Of a stretch of DNA of 64,000 nucleotides, positions 54,690 to 64,000 are shown in pieces. A program made the translations under genes and the position numbers. The stretch covers positions 6,530,336 through 6,594,335 of the forward strand of contig JASSKH010000019.1 of assembly GCA_031763025.1 (NCBI GenBank). Reading direction: 5' to 3'. Source of the DNA: Macrocystis pyrifera (Eukaryota > Sar > Phaeophyceae > Laminariales > Laminariaceae). Under the pieces are notes generated by a model that had not been told where the DNA came from, made no database searches, and saw nothing but the letters and a program-made list of their open reading frames with translations. Numbering within the stretch: the stretch's first letter is position 1; the number at the start of each line of letters is the position of its first letter.

Positions 54690-55575
54690 TTTTACGGAAT
54701 CTTCGATCTACTTCCGCAGGAACTTCCATTCACCCTCAGGTGCTCCAATATACTCGCTTTATCTACTTCCACCCCTTTCAATTCATTTCCAATACGATTC
54801 CAGTACCTTCATTTGCTTATATTTTGACGGAAACTTCCATCTACGTTCGCAAAAATTTGAATTCACTCTCATCCGACTGTGTTTGACCATTCGACGCTTC
54901 CTAACCGTCTACGATTCGTGCTTTGCGCTCTCGGCCTCCGGCGGCTCCTGCGAAGGGCTAACTATATATCTGCACCTTGTGGGTGGGAGCAGGGTGCCAA
55001 GTGGGATCGCACCTGGATGGGATCAGGTCCGGGTGGAGTATGAGAGTGGACAGAAGCTTCTGAGGCCGCCGATGGAGGTTTCCTTGAAGGCAGAAGTCAA
55101 ATGGAAGTTCTAAAAGTCAAGTGGAAGTTGTGGAAGTTATAACGAAGTTTTGGAAGTTGATTGGAAGTGGTTAGAAGTGGGTGGCAGTAGGTGGAAGTAG
55201 GTGGACGTGGATGGAAGTAGGTGGAACTATATCAAGGTGTATAGAAGCTTAGTGGAAACTGGATAAAGACTCCACCGGGCATGGCCGTGTAAGCTACCAC
55301 TTTGCTTCCACTTGCTTCCACTTTGGAAACTTTCACTGGCTTGCACCAGCTTCCAAAGAGGAAACTTCCATGGAAGTGCATGGAAGTTTTCATCTACTTC
55401 CAATACACTTCCAAATACTTCCGTTTGACTTCCAAAACTTCCAGTCGACTTCTATTTGACTTCCAAAAAACATCTATTTTAATTCCATTCAACTTCCAAA
55501 ACTCCCAGTTTGACTCCAAAATGGAATTTTGGAAGTCAGCTGGAAGTCAAATGGATGTCTAGTGGAAGCTTCCAC
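54690..55575. repeat. TGGAAGT / ACTTCCA arrays in alternating orientation
   Basis: ACTTCC words dominate at about 54698-54860, TGGAAGT words at 55090-55265, ACTTCCA at 55300-55515, and TGGAAGT again at 55519-55570. The spacing is irregular (mostly 6-15 bases). The opposed arrays around 55270-55300 could form a long imperfect hairpin. No protein motif is visible. Confidence 0.8.
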
Positions 55576-57447
55576 ACATTAAACAAACAATGAGGAACGC
55601 CGATGCTTTAATGATTCATGATGTACGTCATTACAACCTCGATGGTGGATAGAAAAATAACGGGCGCGGTTGTGGGTTCGACAATTAGTTGACGATAACT
55701 CCAACGATACTAAATACATATCTTGTCTTATTAGTAGTTGTATCTACGAAGAGTTGTACGTTGTTAGCAACCCCCAACATCGCCCCAAGGTTTTCCCTCC
55801 GGTCTGACGGCATATTCTTTGCACCGTTGCTCCCTCTCTTCAATAGGGTAGCATAGAGCCTATCCCCGGCTCTTGCTCGATATGTTGGGATCCGTCGCTG
55901 TGCCAAGTCCGCAGTACGGCGCTGAGTTGCAGCCATAACAACGGACGCGGTCGTGGGTTCGACAAATAATTGGCGATCACTCCATCGACACTTAATGCAA
56001 GGCCCTTCCGGGAGTTGCCTATGATAGTGGCGCAAGAACGAAAGATCTGGTTGGCCATTCGAGGTGTACTTGCTGCACGGATTTTTGTCTCCATCAGAGG
56101 GCGCCGATATAGATTGTCCGAATTGTCGCTCCAGGTAGATGTTCACTCGTACTCCTTGCCATTCGTACAGTGAGACGAGTACCTAATGTTGTGCCCCACG
56201 CCAGGTCCGAGCGCAGGATATGTATGCCTTGCGGGATGATATCCTTGGCATATGCTGGCCTCATTTTTCTCCTGTAGCTGGATGGGGACTTTGTACCCTC
56301 GAGTGTTGTGCGCGTCTGTGTCGGCACCAACGTCCGGTGTCCCGCGCATTGTGCTGTCTCCTGTACCCGGGTTTGTTTATTCATTTCTGTGGGCAAAGCA
56401 ACACAGGTGTGTAGGATGTTCGTGTACGCACGCTGTTAATGCTTGCCGCTAATGATGCAGGCCATTGATGCATGACTTTTGTGTACGCCGTTAGAGCACC
56501 AAACCTACTGCTTGCAGTAGCGTCTGCCTTGTGCGTGCAGAAGTGCATCCACTCGATTCAAGTAAATAATATTGTTTTTGGTCATATATCGTGATGGGCA
56601 ACGGATTGGGCAATGAAGCCGATATCGATCTCCTCCTTGTATGCCCAGTAACGCCTCCATCAATTTTTTCCTTGATCGGGAACGACGATTTTATTTAATT
56701 TAGTGTCAAAAATGGGGTTTTTGAGTTTTGTCAACATCACAAGGTCAGGACACGTTGTATTTCTTGACAGGTGCACCTTTTAAGTCGGTACTCGTTGGTA
56801 CTCACGTGTCTTGGTTGCTCAGAGATAGAACAAGAGCAACTTTATTCCTTTCGTGCACGCGCAGACTGAGAGCCAAGTTCGCGCCCGCTGGTAAAGCATC
56901 TAACATACGCCTCCCAAGTACTAAAAAAATACGATCCCATCAATACTCGAACCCAGGTAAATACCAGGCTTTCAGCCTCATTCTAGGTATTATCATAACA
57001 CTAGCCGACTCTGATGAGCCGTATATGCAGAATTATGGGAATTTTGTGGAAACCCCGATTCCACGAAATAGAACATGAGCCGAAGATGTGGCTCCTCAAA
57101 ACCCACTCCCTCACCTCTAAACAGCGAGGCAACGAAGTCAACAAAGTACCTAAAAAAAATGAAAGCAACAGCCTTAAGGAGCAGGTATAAATCGTCAACG
57201 AAAGCCATCTCCATGCCACCCGCAACGGGGGGGCAGGCGAGGGAGATGGATGGAAAAATGAAAAATAACACGGAAGACGTCAAGAACCACCTGAATCCAG
57301 CCCACAACTCTGGAAACGCGCCCTATGTCACGAAAGAGCGGCCCGATTCCCCAGACTAGCCTCGACACTGAGCGGGGGGGTAGGCAGGAGAACATGCAAA
57401 AACCATCCCAGCTTTCACCGATATCTCGTCGAGTTCGAGTCGAAATA
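55576..57447. other. Non-coding stretch with a diverged direct repeat
   Basis: A ~55-bp block (CGGGCGCGGTTGTGGGTTCGAC at its start, 55659-55713) recurs with changes at 55941-55995. Frames of up to 153 codons on the minus strand span these repeats and lack motifs. Confidence 0.45.
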
Positions 57448-57552
57448 TTACGGGGGTCCATAGTTAACGGGACCAAATTTTGTCAGTAAAAATAGGTAAG
57501 TATATAGGTTTTTATGTATACCATATGTCCTGTTAACTATGGACCCCCGTAA
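57448..57552. mobile_element. TA-flanked MITE, copy 3
   Basis: 105 bp with almost perfect terminal inverted repeats (TTACGGGGGTCCATAGTTAA and its complement) and TA outside both ends. Its interior is inverted relative to 12238-12343. Confidence 0.85.
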
Positions 57553-59374
57553 TAGTAACACATCTCATATATATATATTTTTTTTATTTTTCGCAATTAT
57601 GCACTAATATGTCAGGGTCAGTGCCTCCAAAATTTTCGAGTCCCAATGAGATACGGCTCCATCGTTGATCGTGCGCTTCATGGCTGGCCTAGCTCGTATA
57701 CTGTACCTGGTATACTGTATAGTTTGACACCTCGTCGTACCGGTGCGAGTATACGATCGAGTAATCACCACACGCCTCACGCTGGGCTTGGAACGCGCTG
57801 TTTCTTTTTGATGCGAAATTACAAGCTGTGGATATGAGGCTGTCGCGTCCCACGCAAGACCTAGACCTTGCATGATACATCTCTCAGCTTGCATCCTGAA
57901 TCGTGATCTATGAGGCGAGGTCTCGGCGATGCTACGTAGACATTTTCGTTTTGTGCGACAATATGAAGCAGCAGGCCCAACAGTGCCGATGCCACTGGGA
58001 CCCGCGAGCAGGGCAACTCTCTGCGCGCCATACTATTTTTGCTTCTGGAGAATTTCACGAATAGTGACAGAACGCCTCCGTATGTATGTATTTTGATACA
58101 TATCAGATTCTCCAATTTTTTCCAAAGTTTGGAAATTGTGGAAAAAAGCTCTCCGATAAGTAATTCGGGGTGCAATGATTTTTTCCCATGTTAGCAGTGT
58201 ATTTTTGCGGTTGTCAGGTTGCTCCGCCGATCGATATCAGGTACCAGGTATCAGGGATCAGGTGTTCGATATTGCTCATATTCGCAGCACCTCGGATTAT
58301 ATACTGCAATTACTGCCCGTAGTCATGATTGAGTATTTCATACCAGCGTAGATAATGCGCATGTATTATTATATTATACTGGCTGGTACAGTACGCGCAA
58401 CGTGTCCTGTGCTCGCAGTAATTTGGGCGGATACTGCAAGCTGACATGTTATCTGCTGCGATGCTGCTACTACTGCTGCTGCTCCTGGAGTGCTGCTGCT
58501 GGTGTTGCGGCTGCGTCTGCACACAGCTGCAGCAGCAGCAGCAGCAGCAGTAGCAGCAACAGCAGTGTTGCTGTTGTGCTGCTGCTACTACCTCTACTGC
58601 TGCTGCTATCGCTTTCAAGTCGAAAGGAGAGGCCATCTCTCTTGCACAAGCACCGTTGGCAGTAAGCATAGCTCGCCATACTGTAGATAAGTGTGATACT
58701 TGGTTGGACGTGGGTATGGGGTACTTGGCAGCTGGGCAGATAAAGGGCAGCAGTACTATGACACACAAAATGCAAGTATTCCCAGTGAGAAACCTCTCAG
58801 AACGAGCTGACGTCTGCCCCCTCCAGGAACTACAGTAAGATAAAACGTATCTATGATTTCCAGTCCCAAGGTATTAGACGGTTCTGATTTTTCGGCTTCA
58901 GTCCTTGCGTCGTTTGTATTCTGTTGTTCATTTCAATTTTTTTGTTTTGTTTTTGTTTCATTGTATTTTTGCTCTTATTTTTTGGTCCTGCTTGTGTTGT
59001 TGTTTCTCGTGCCCGGTACGCTGACATTTCACTTGCTTGACACTTGTATTTGCGATTTTTATTTTTATTTCTAGTCTTCCTCTGTATCACAGTCTGCGAC
59101 CACGGAATCAGTATCTCTCTAGGATAAGGAACCAGGACGGACACAGGGTGTACTGATGAAGCTGGGTAGAAAAAAACGATTTAATGTGAAGACAACAACG
59201 AGGGATCGCTGGAAAAAAACCGAAACAACGTCGCAAAAACAATCCCTAAAAGTCAAGTGAAAGTTGATCTATAGCAATGCGAGTACGACATACCCAAAAC
59301 TGAAACTCGGCATTTTTTCCTGCACCACTTGACATTTTTTTTATTGTTCAAATTAAACCGTTCTTTCTACCCGT
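57553..59374. other. Non-coding stretch with CAG/CTG tract and LINE-tail fragment
   Basis: It includes the CTG/CAG tract at 58455-58615, TACCTGGTA/TACCAGGTA words, and at about 58880-59190 a T-rich stretch followed by a decayed hairpin (59080-59107), GGACGGACACAGG and TTTAATGTGAAG. That last part is a diverged copy of the repeat at 24557-24986. Confidence 0.5.
58455..58615. repeat. CTG/CAG triplet-rich tract
   Basis: Imperfect CTG units on the left are followed by about eight CAG units (58529-58552) and then more CTG units. The opposed runs could pair. Long Ser, Gln, Leu and Cys runs in its translations are artefacts of this. Confidence 0.85.
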
Positions 59375-59663
59375 CGTGGTTTAATGTGAAGAACACACAC
59401 ACATCCAGCACAACCAGTGTCCGTGCCGACTATTCACTCCTAGAATATGTACGAGTTCTGTGGTCACAAAGCTACGCCACAGAGATACTTCGTACGTGGC
59501 CACGTATGCAGTATTGTTGTGTTGTTTTCTTCACATTAAACCGTTCTTTCTACGCGTCGACATCCAGCACAACCAGTGTCCGTGCCGATTCTTCAAACCT
59601 AGAGAGATACAAGTTCTGTGGTCACAAAGCTACGCCACAGAGATACTACGTTGCCACGTATGT
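59375..59663 (-). repeat. LINE 3'-tail segments with conserved hairpin
   Basis: Two segments (about 59375-59510 and 59528-59663) each contain CCAGTGTCCGTGCCGA and the hairpin TCTGTGGTCACAAAGCTACGCCACAGA (59456-59485, 59614-59643), plus the TTTAATGTGAAG block or its complement. The second abuts the LINE copy and is probably its true 3' end. The first lies next to it and is opposite in orientation at its outer block. Confidence 0.6.
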
Positions 59664-62064
59664 AATGCAATGCCATGTCATCATACTGCGTACGACAGGC
59701 ACGACATACACATTCCATGACCTAGAGAAACAAAAACGAAACAAAGAGAAAAAACAAAAACAAAAACAAAGACAATTCGAAAGAGAAAAGAAACAAAAAA
59801 AGAAACTAGATATACCTGGTATATGTATATACTTCAGTATAGCAGCAAACCATCGTACCCCCACGTAGGGGACGTGGCAGACACTTGAAAAGAACCGAGC
59901 TGGAAAAAAAAAGAAAAAAAGAAGAAAACACCACTAGTCGTCAACAGAGTAAGACTAAGAACCAAGGGAAAAATAACAGGCAAACCAAACAAAGCACAAG
60001 GCATGCTCCAGGTAGCGGCAGCAGTTTATGGTACGAGTAGCACAGCCAGGGTCTCCCTGCTGGCCCGCCTGGTACCTTGTTACCCTGTCTGCCACCATCG
60101 TCCAGCGTTCGTCAACTATGCCCGGCCCCTCGGCGTCAGACAGTACGAAACAAGCAGAGCAGGCTCGTCATCCACCCACGCCACACGACTCCTTCAATAA
60201 GGCTTATCAATCGGAGAAAGGAAGAGAAATGAAAATCACATAGGGTCACCGCAAAGAAGACAATAAAATGAAATAAAAATAAACAAAAACAACAGGAAGA
60301 CAAAGGAAGACCACGTTCGAACCAGCTGCACCAGTTGGTGGTACGAGTAGTATAGGCATCTTCTACTTCTTAGTCTGCCCGGTACCTGGCTACCCTATCT
60401 GCCATCTCCTTCCTACTTTCGTCCACTGCAGTTTCCCTGCTACTCCTCTTCCCCCCCCTCTCCGCATTCCCTTGGTCGGGTTTTCTGCTACTCCTCTTGT
60501 TGCCCCTCCTCCCCCCATTCCCTTGGACACCACCCACGGCGGATGCGCGGCGCTGCCTGCTCAGCTCAGCCTCAGCCTCGTGCCACCTCACCATGAACCG
60601 TTCGGCTGCTTCCAGGATCCCCCGGTACCACTTCCCCGCCTTTTTTGCAGCAGTGGGCCACAGTGCGGTCTCAACTCTCCAAACACCAAGGGAGCAAGTT
60701 CCGTTGACCCTTCGGTGGCGCGGAACTCCCTAAGGTCTTCGACTACGCATCTATGCCAAGTCTTAACCTGTCCGCCAGGTCTCGGGTTCTCCCCACCAGC
60801 AATCGTCCCGAACATCACCCGGCTGGGTAATCGATCCTTGCTTTGCCGTGCCACCCCCCCCGCGAAGAAGAGACGCCGTTTGCGGATGGTCGTTTCGATG
60901 CTCTCGCAACGTGTCATCTTGAGGGCCTTCGCGTACGAGAGGGTGGCATGGTCAGTACGAAGTCGGCGTTGGAAGCCAATGGCTCGCAGCAGGACTTGGT
61001 GGTGAGCCGTTCGAAGCTTGGCAAAGTGTTCCGCTCTGAGGGTCCACGTCACACACCCGTAGAGCAGGGTCTCAATTACCTCGGCCTTCAGCATTCGGAC
61101 TTTCAGGCTAAGGGGGGCGGTCGTCCTATCATACAGCTCCGGGCCGAACCGTTTGAGGCATGCTCGCATGAGACGGATCCGTCGGTCGATTTCGAGCGAG
61201 AGGTCAGCATTTTCGTGGATAACGCCGCCTAGGTACAAGAACTGGGCCGTCTGCTTATACCTCTGGCCTGCTGCTTCGATAACGAGCGGTGGTGCGAGGG
61301 TTTTCTGGTCTGGCGTTTGTAGAAGCATAGTCTCTGCCTTCTTTTCCGACACCGTAAGGCCTGCTGCTTCGAAGACAGTCACGATGACTGTCATCATTTT
61401 CGCGAGCCCTTCAGCCGACTTCGAGACAATCCCTGCGTCATCGGCGTACAACATGCCCCATACAGCCCTTCGCACGTACGCCAACGGCTCCTGCTCCTTC
61501 GTCCCGACTACTCCAGCATCACTAAGTTGGACCAAATCCCTTACGATTGCTTCGTCATGGCTGAAGCGTACTAGTACGACGTGCAACGCAGCAGCGAAAA
61601 ATACGTTGAACAGTAACGGTGACAGCACACAGCCTTGCCGCAGCCCCTGCGTGACATCAAACCATTCCGAGTGCTCGCCGTCATCCGTACGCACGCGAGC
61701 CCGCATGCCATCGTGGAAATTACGGATAATTCTCAGCATCTTGGTTGGTACGCCAAAACGTGTGAGTACTTCCCATAACAGCTCTCGGTCGACAGAGTCG
61801 TACGCTTTCTGCAGATCGATGAAGCACAAGTACAGGGGGATTTTCCTCTGTCTTCCAAGCTCTTGCAACCGGCGCACGACGAACAACATATCAATCGTTG
61901 ATCGTGCGGGGCGGAAGCCGCACTGTTCCTCCGGGAGTAATTCCTCGGTCTCGCAGTAGTTGCTGAGGCGCGACGCGACGATTTTCAACAAGACTTTGCC
62001 TGCGTGGGCAACCAGCGAAATCCCTCTGTAGTTGTTGCAATCAGTTCGGTCCTGCACAGTGAGC
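59664..62064 (-). mobile_element. 5'-truncated LINE, copy 1
   Basis: This non-LTR retrotransposon on the minus strand includes RT, a C-terminal region and about 700 bp of A/T-rich 3' sequence. The 5' end is lost within the first RT block, so no endonuclease domain remains. Its truncated 5' edge abuts the 3' edge of a second copy at 62065. Both share the 3' word AATGCAATGCCATG (59664, 62065). 5' truncation is the usual result of target-primed reverse transcription. Confidence 0.85.
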
Positions 62065-62066
62065 AA
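60370..62066 (-). pseudogene. LINE reverse transcriptase ORF (copy 1)
   Basis: The main frame (60588-62066, 492 codons) begins in RT. It shows [40 protein letters not shown] with the first catalytic [17 protein letters not shown] and the active site LYADDAG (D209, D210). The C-terminal part has LLYGC.TWTL and [16 protein letters not shown], like the RRLRWxGHVxR segment common in this LINE group. A two-base insertion near 60676, compared with copy 2, shifts the end. The correct frame continues through [14 protein letters not shown] to 60370 as a charged tail. The protein would copy element RNA at a nicked target; without endonuclease and N-terminus it is inactive. Confidence 0.88.
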
Positions 62067-62736
62067 TGCAATGCCATGCCATCACATCATGCTGGATACG
62101 ACAGGTACGAGATACATTTTTTATGAAATAGAGACACGAAACGAAACAAAGAAAAAAAACAAAAACAAAGAAGACAAATCGAAAGAGAAAAAAAAAAGTA
62201 AAAAATAAAAGGAACAAACTGTCGTGCCCCCCTCTGCAGGGGATGTGGCAGCCACTTTAAAAGAGCGAGCTGGAAAAGAAGAAACACACCACTACTTGTA
62301 AACAGAGTAATACTTAGAACCAAGGGCAAATAACAGGCAAGCCAAAGCACAAAGCCAGGTAGCGGCAGCAGTTTGTGGTACGAGTAGCATAGCCAGGTTC
62401 TCCCTGCTCGTCCACCTGGTACCTTGCTACCCTGACTGCCGTCTCCGTCTTGCGTTCGTCAACGATGCCCAGCCCCATGGCGTCAGACAATACGAAACAC
62501 GCAAAGTACGCTCGTCATCCACCCACGCCCCACGACTCCTTCAATAAGGCTCATCAATCGAACGAAGGAAGAGAAGAAATGAAATGAAAATCACAGAGGA
62601 TCAACGCACGAAAGAAAAAAACAACAAAATACGAGAAGACAAAGGGAAACCACTTCGAACCAGCTGCACCAGTTGGTGGTACGAGTAGTATAGTCATGTT
62701 CTACTTCCTAGTCGGCCTGGTGCCTTGCTACCCAAT

Positions 62737-64000
62737 CTACCATCTCCTTCCTACTTTCGCCCACCGCAGTTTCCCTTCTATTCCTTCTGTTCCCCCCCCT
62801 CTCCGCATTCCCTTGGTCGGGTTTTCTGCCACTCCTCCTGTTGCTACCCCCCCCCCCCCCCCCCCCCCCCAATTCCCTTCGAAACCACCGACGGCGGATA
62901 CGCGGCGCTGCCTACTCAGTTCAGCCTTAGCCTCGTGCCATCTCACCATGAAGCATTCGGCTTCAGCAAGGATCTCCCGCTACCACCTCCCCGCCTTTTT
63001 TGCTGCAGTGGACCACAGCGCGGTCTCAACTCCAAACACCAAGGGGGCAAGTTCCGTCGACCCTTCGGTGGCTCGGAACTCCCTAAGGTCTTTGGCTATG
63101 CGTCTATGCCAAGTCATAAACTGTCTGCCAGGTCTCGGGTTCTCCCCACCAGCCGTCGTCCCGAACATTATCCGACTGGGTGATCGCTCCTTGCTTTGCC
63201 GTGCCACGCCCCCCGTGAAGAAGAGCCGACGTTTACGAATGGTCGTTTCAATGCTCTCGCAACGTGCCATCTTGATGGCCTTCGCGTGCGGGAGGGTGGC
63301 ATGGTCAGTACAAAGTCGGCGCTGGAAGCCAATGACTCGCAACAGGAATTGGTGGTGAGCCTTTCGGAGCTTGGCAAAGTGTTCCGCTTCGAGGGTCCAC
63401 GTCATACATCCGTACAGCAGGGTCTCACTCACCTCGGCCTTCAGCATTCGGACTTTCAGGGTAAGGGGGGCGATCGTCCTATCATACAACTCCGGGCCGA
63501 ACCATTTGAGGCATGCTCGCATGAGAAGGATCCGTCGGTCGAGTTCGAGCGAGAGTAGGTCTGCGTTTTCGTAGATAAAGTCGCCTAGGAATAAGAACTG
63601 GGCCGTCTGCTGATACTTCTGGCCTGCTGCTTCGATGACGAGCGGTGATGCGAGGGTTGTCTGGTCTGGTGTTTGTAGAAGCATTGCCTCTGTCTTCTTT
63701 TCCGACACCGTGAGGCCTGCTGCTTCGAAGACAGTCACGATGACTGTCATCATTTTCGCGAGCCCTTCAGCCGACTTCGAGACAACTCCTGCGTCATCGG
63801 CGTACGATATGCCCCATACTGTCCTTAGCACGCACGCCAACGGCTCCTGCTCCTCCGTTCCAACTACTCCAGCATCACTGAGTTGGACCAAATCCCTTAC
63901 GATGGCTTCGTCTTGGCTGAAGCGTACTAGTACGACGTGTAACGCAGCAGCGAAGAATACGTTGAACAGTAACGGTGGTAGCACACAGCCTTGCCGCAGC
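62737..64000 (-). pseudogene. LINE reverse transcriptase ORF (copy 2), partial
   Basis: The frame 62980-64000 is open to the window edge. It contains LRQGCVLPPLLFN (copy 1 has S for the first P), the active site SYADDAG and the same C-terminal blocks (RKRRLFFTGGVARQS). It ends at TAG (62980-62982) where copy 1 has a Tyr codon. Beyond it the conserved tail MVRWHEAKAELSRQ continues in the same frame to about 62737 and runs into a C24/G24 tract. Copy 2 keeps the frame that copy 1 lost by a two-base insertion, so each copy explains the other's break. Confidence 0.85.
62847..62870 (+). repeat. Poly-C tract of 24 bases
   Basis: It lies in the LINE C-terminal coding region (poly-Gly on the minus strand). 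Copy 1 has only short C runs at the matching place. Confidence 0.95.

Larger units (their letters stand above)
62065..64000 (-). mobile_element. LINE copy 2, continuing beyond the window
   Basis: The same family and orientation as copy 1, with matching 3' sequence (AATGCAATGCCATG, A-rich stretches, GGTACGAGTAGCATAGCC) and RT. Its 5' part lies past position 64000. Protein-level divergence from copy 1 is clear, so the two are separate insertions or an old duplication. Confidence 0.85.

Noticed and set aside
55659-55995. GGTTCGAC words as tRNA B boxes
   Set aside because: They are part of a diverged direct repeat; no A box or stem is present.

Overview
The window is eukaryotic and dominated by repeats and mobile elements. 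I find no intact host gene that I can name. The evidence for a eukaryote is interstitial TTAGGG/CCCTAA repeats, LTR and non-LTR retrotransposons, TA-flanked MITEs and abundant CAG/CTG triplet tracts. An alga or other protist is plausible, with a brown-alga-like stramenopile my weak first guess, but nothing here fixes the taxon. Intron-containing host exons may be hidden in the long non-coding stretches and cannot be excluded by eye.

Layout. Positions 1-35 kb are a mosaic of short dispersed palindromic words (TACCAGGTA, CTATTAATAG, TACTGCTGTAGTA), telomere-like tracts, microsatellites and non-autonomous elements. These elements are: two copies of a TA-flanked MITE (7609-7714, 12238-12343; a third lies at 57448-57552); two copies of a ~1 kb element with matching termini and 9-bp direct repeats, resembling a Mutator-like element (10835-11851, 22591-23564); a 2.2 kb inverted-repeat element (14895-17117); a ~0.7 kb imperfect palindrome (21865-22585); an inverted pair of a 430-bp family that shares its tail with the local LINE (24557-24986, 26022-26460); and a 2.5 kb element whose inverted ends are arrays of a ~218-bp unit (31248-33747).

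Positions 35090-44053 are a Ty3/gypsy element on the minus strand with 652-bp LTRs about 99% identical and a 4-bp duplication CACT. It encodes gag, protease, RT, RNase H, integrase and a chromodomain-like tail, but is broken by several frameshifts. Positions 44421-53058 lie between two 256-bp LTRs (TGTTCG...CGAACA, about 94% identical) and are a chimera. Ty1/copia gag and the start of RT are joined to gag, a NADAR (YbiA-like) domain, protease and the start of RT from a second gypsy lineage, and then to the copia RNase H end. The NADAR domain inside a retrotransposon, and the double junction inside two different RT genes, are the most unusual things in the window.

Positions 53-59 kb hold TGGAAGT-rich inverted arrays, a MITE, CAG/CTG tracts and tail copies of the LINE family. 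Positions 59.66-64 kb hold two head-to-tail, 5'-truncated LINE copies on the minus strand; the second runs off the window.

No functional pathway is encoded. The recognisable genes are retroelement genes, nearly all disrupted. All identities and counts are from reading by eye, not from alignment software.
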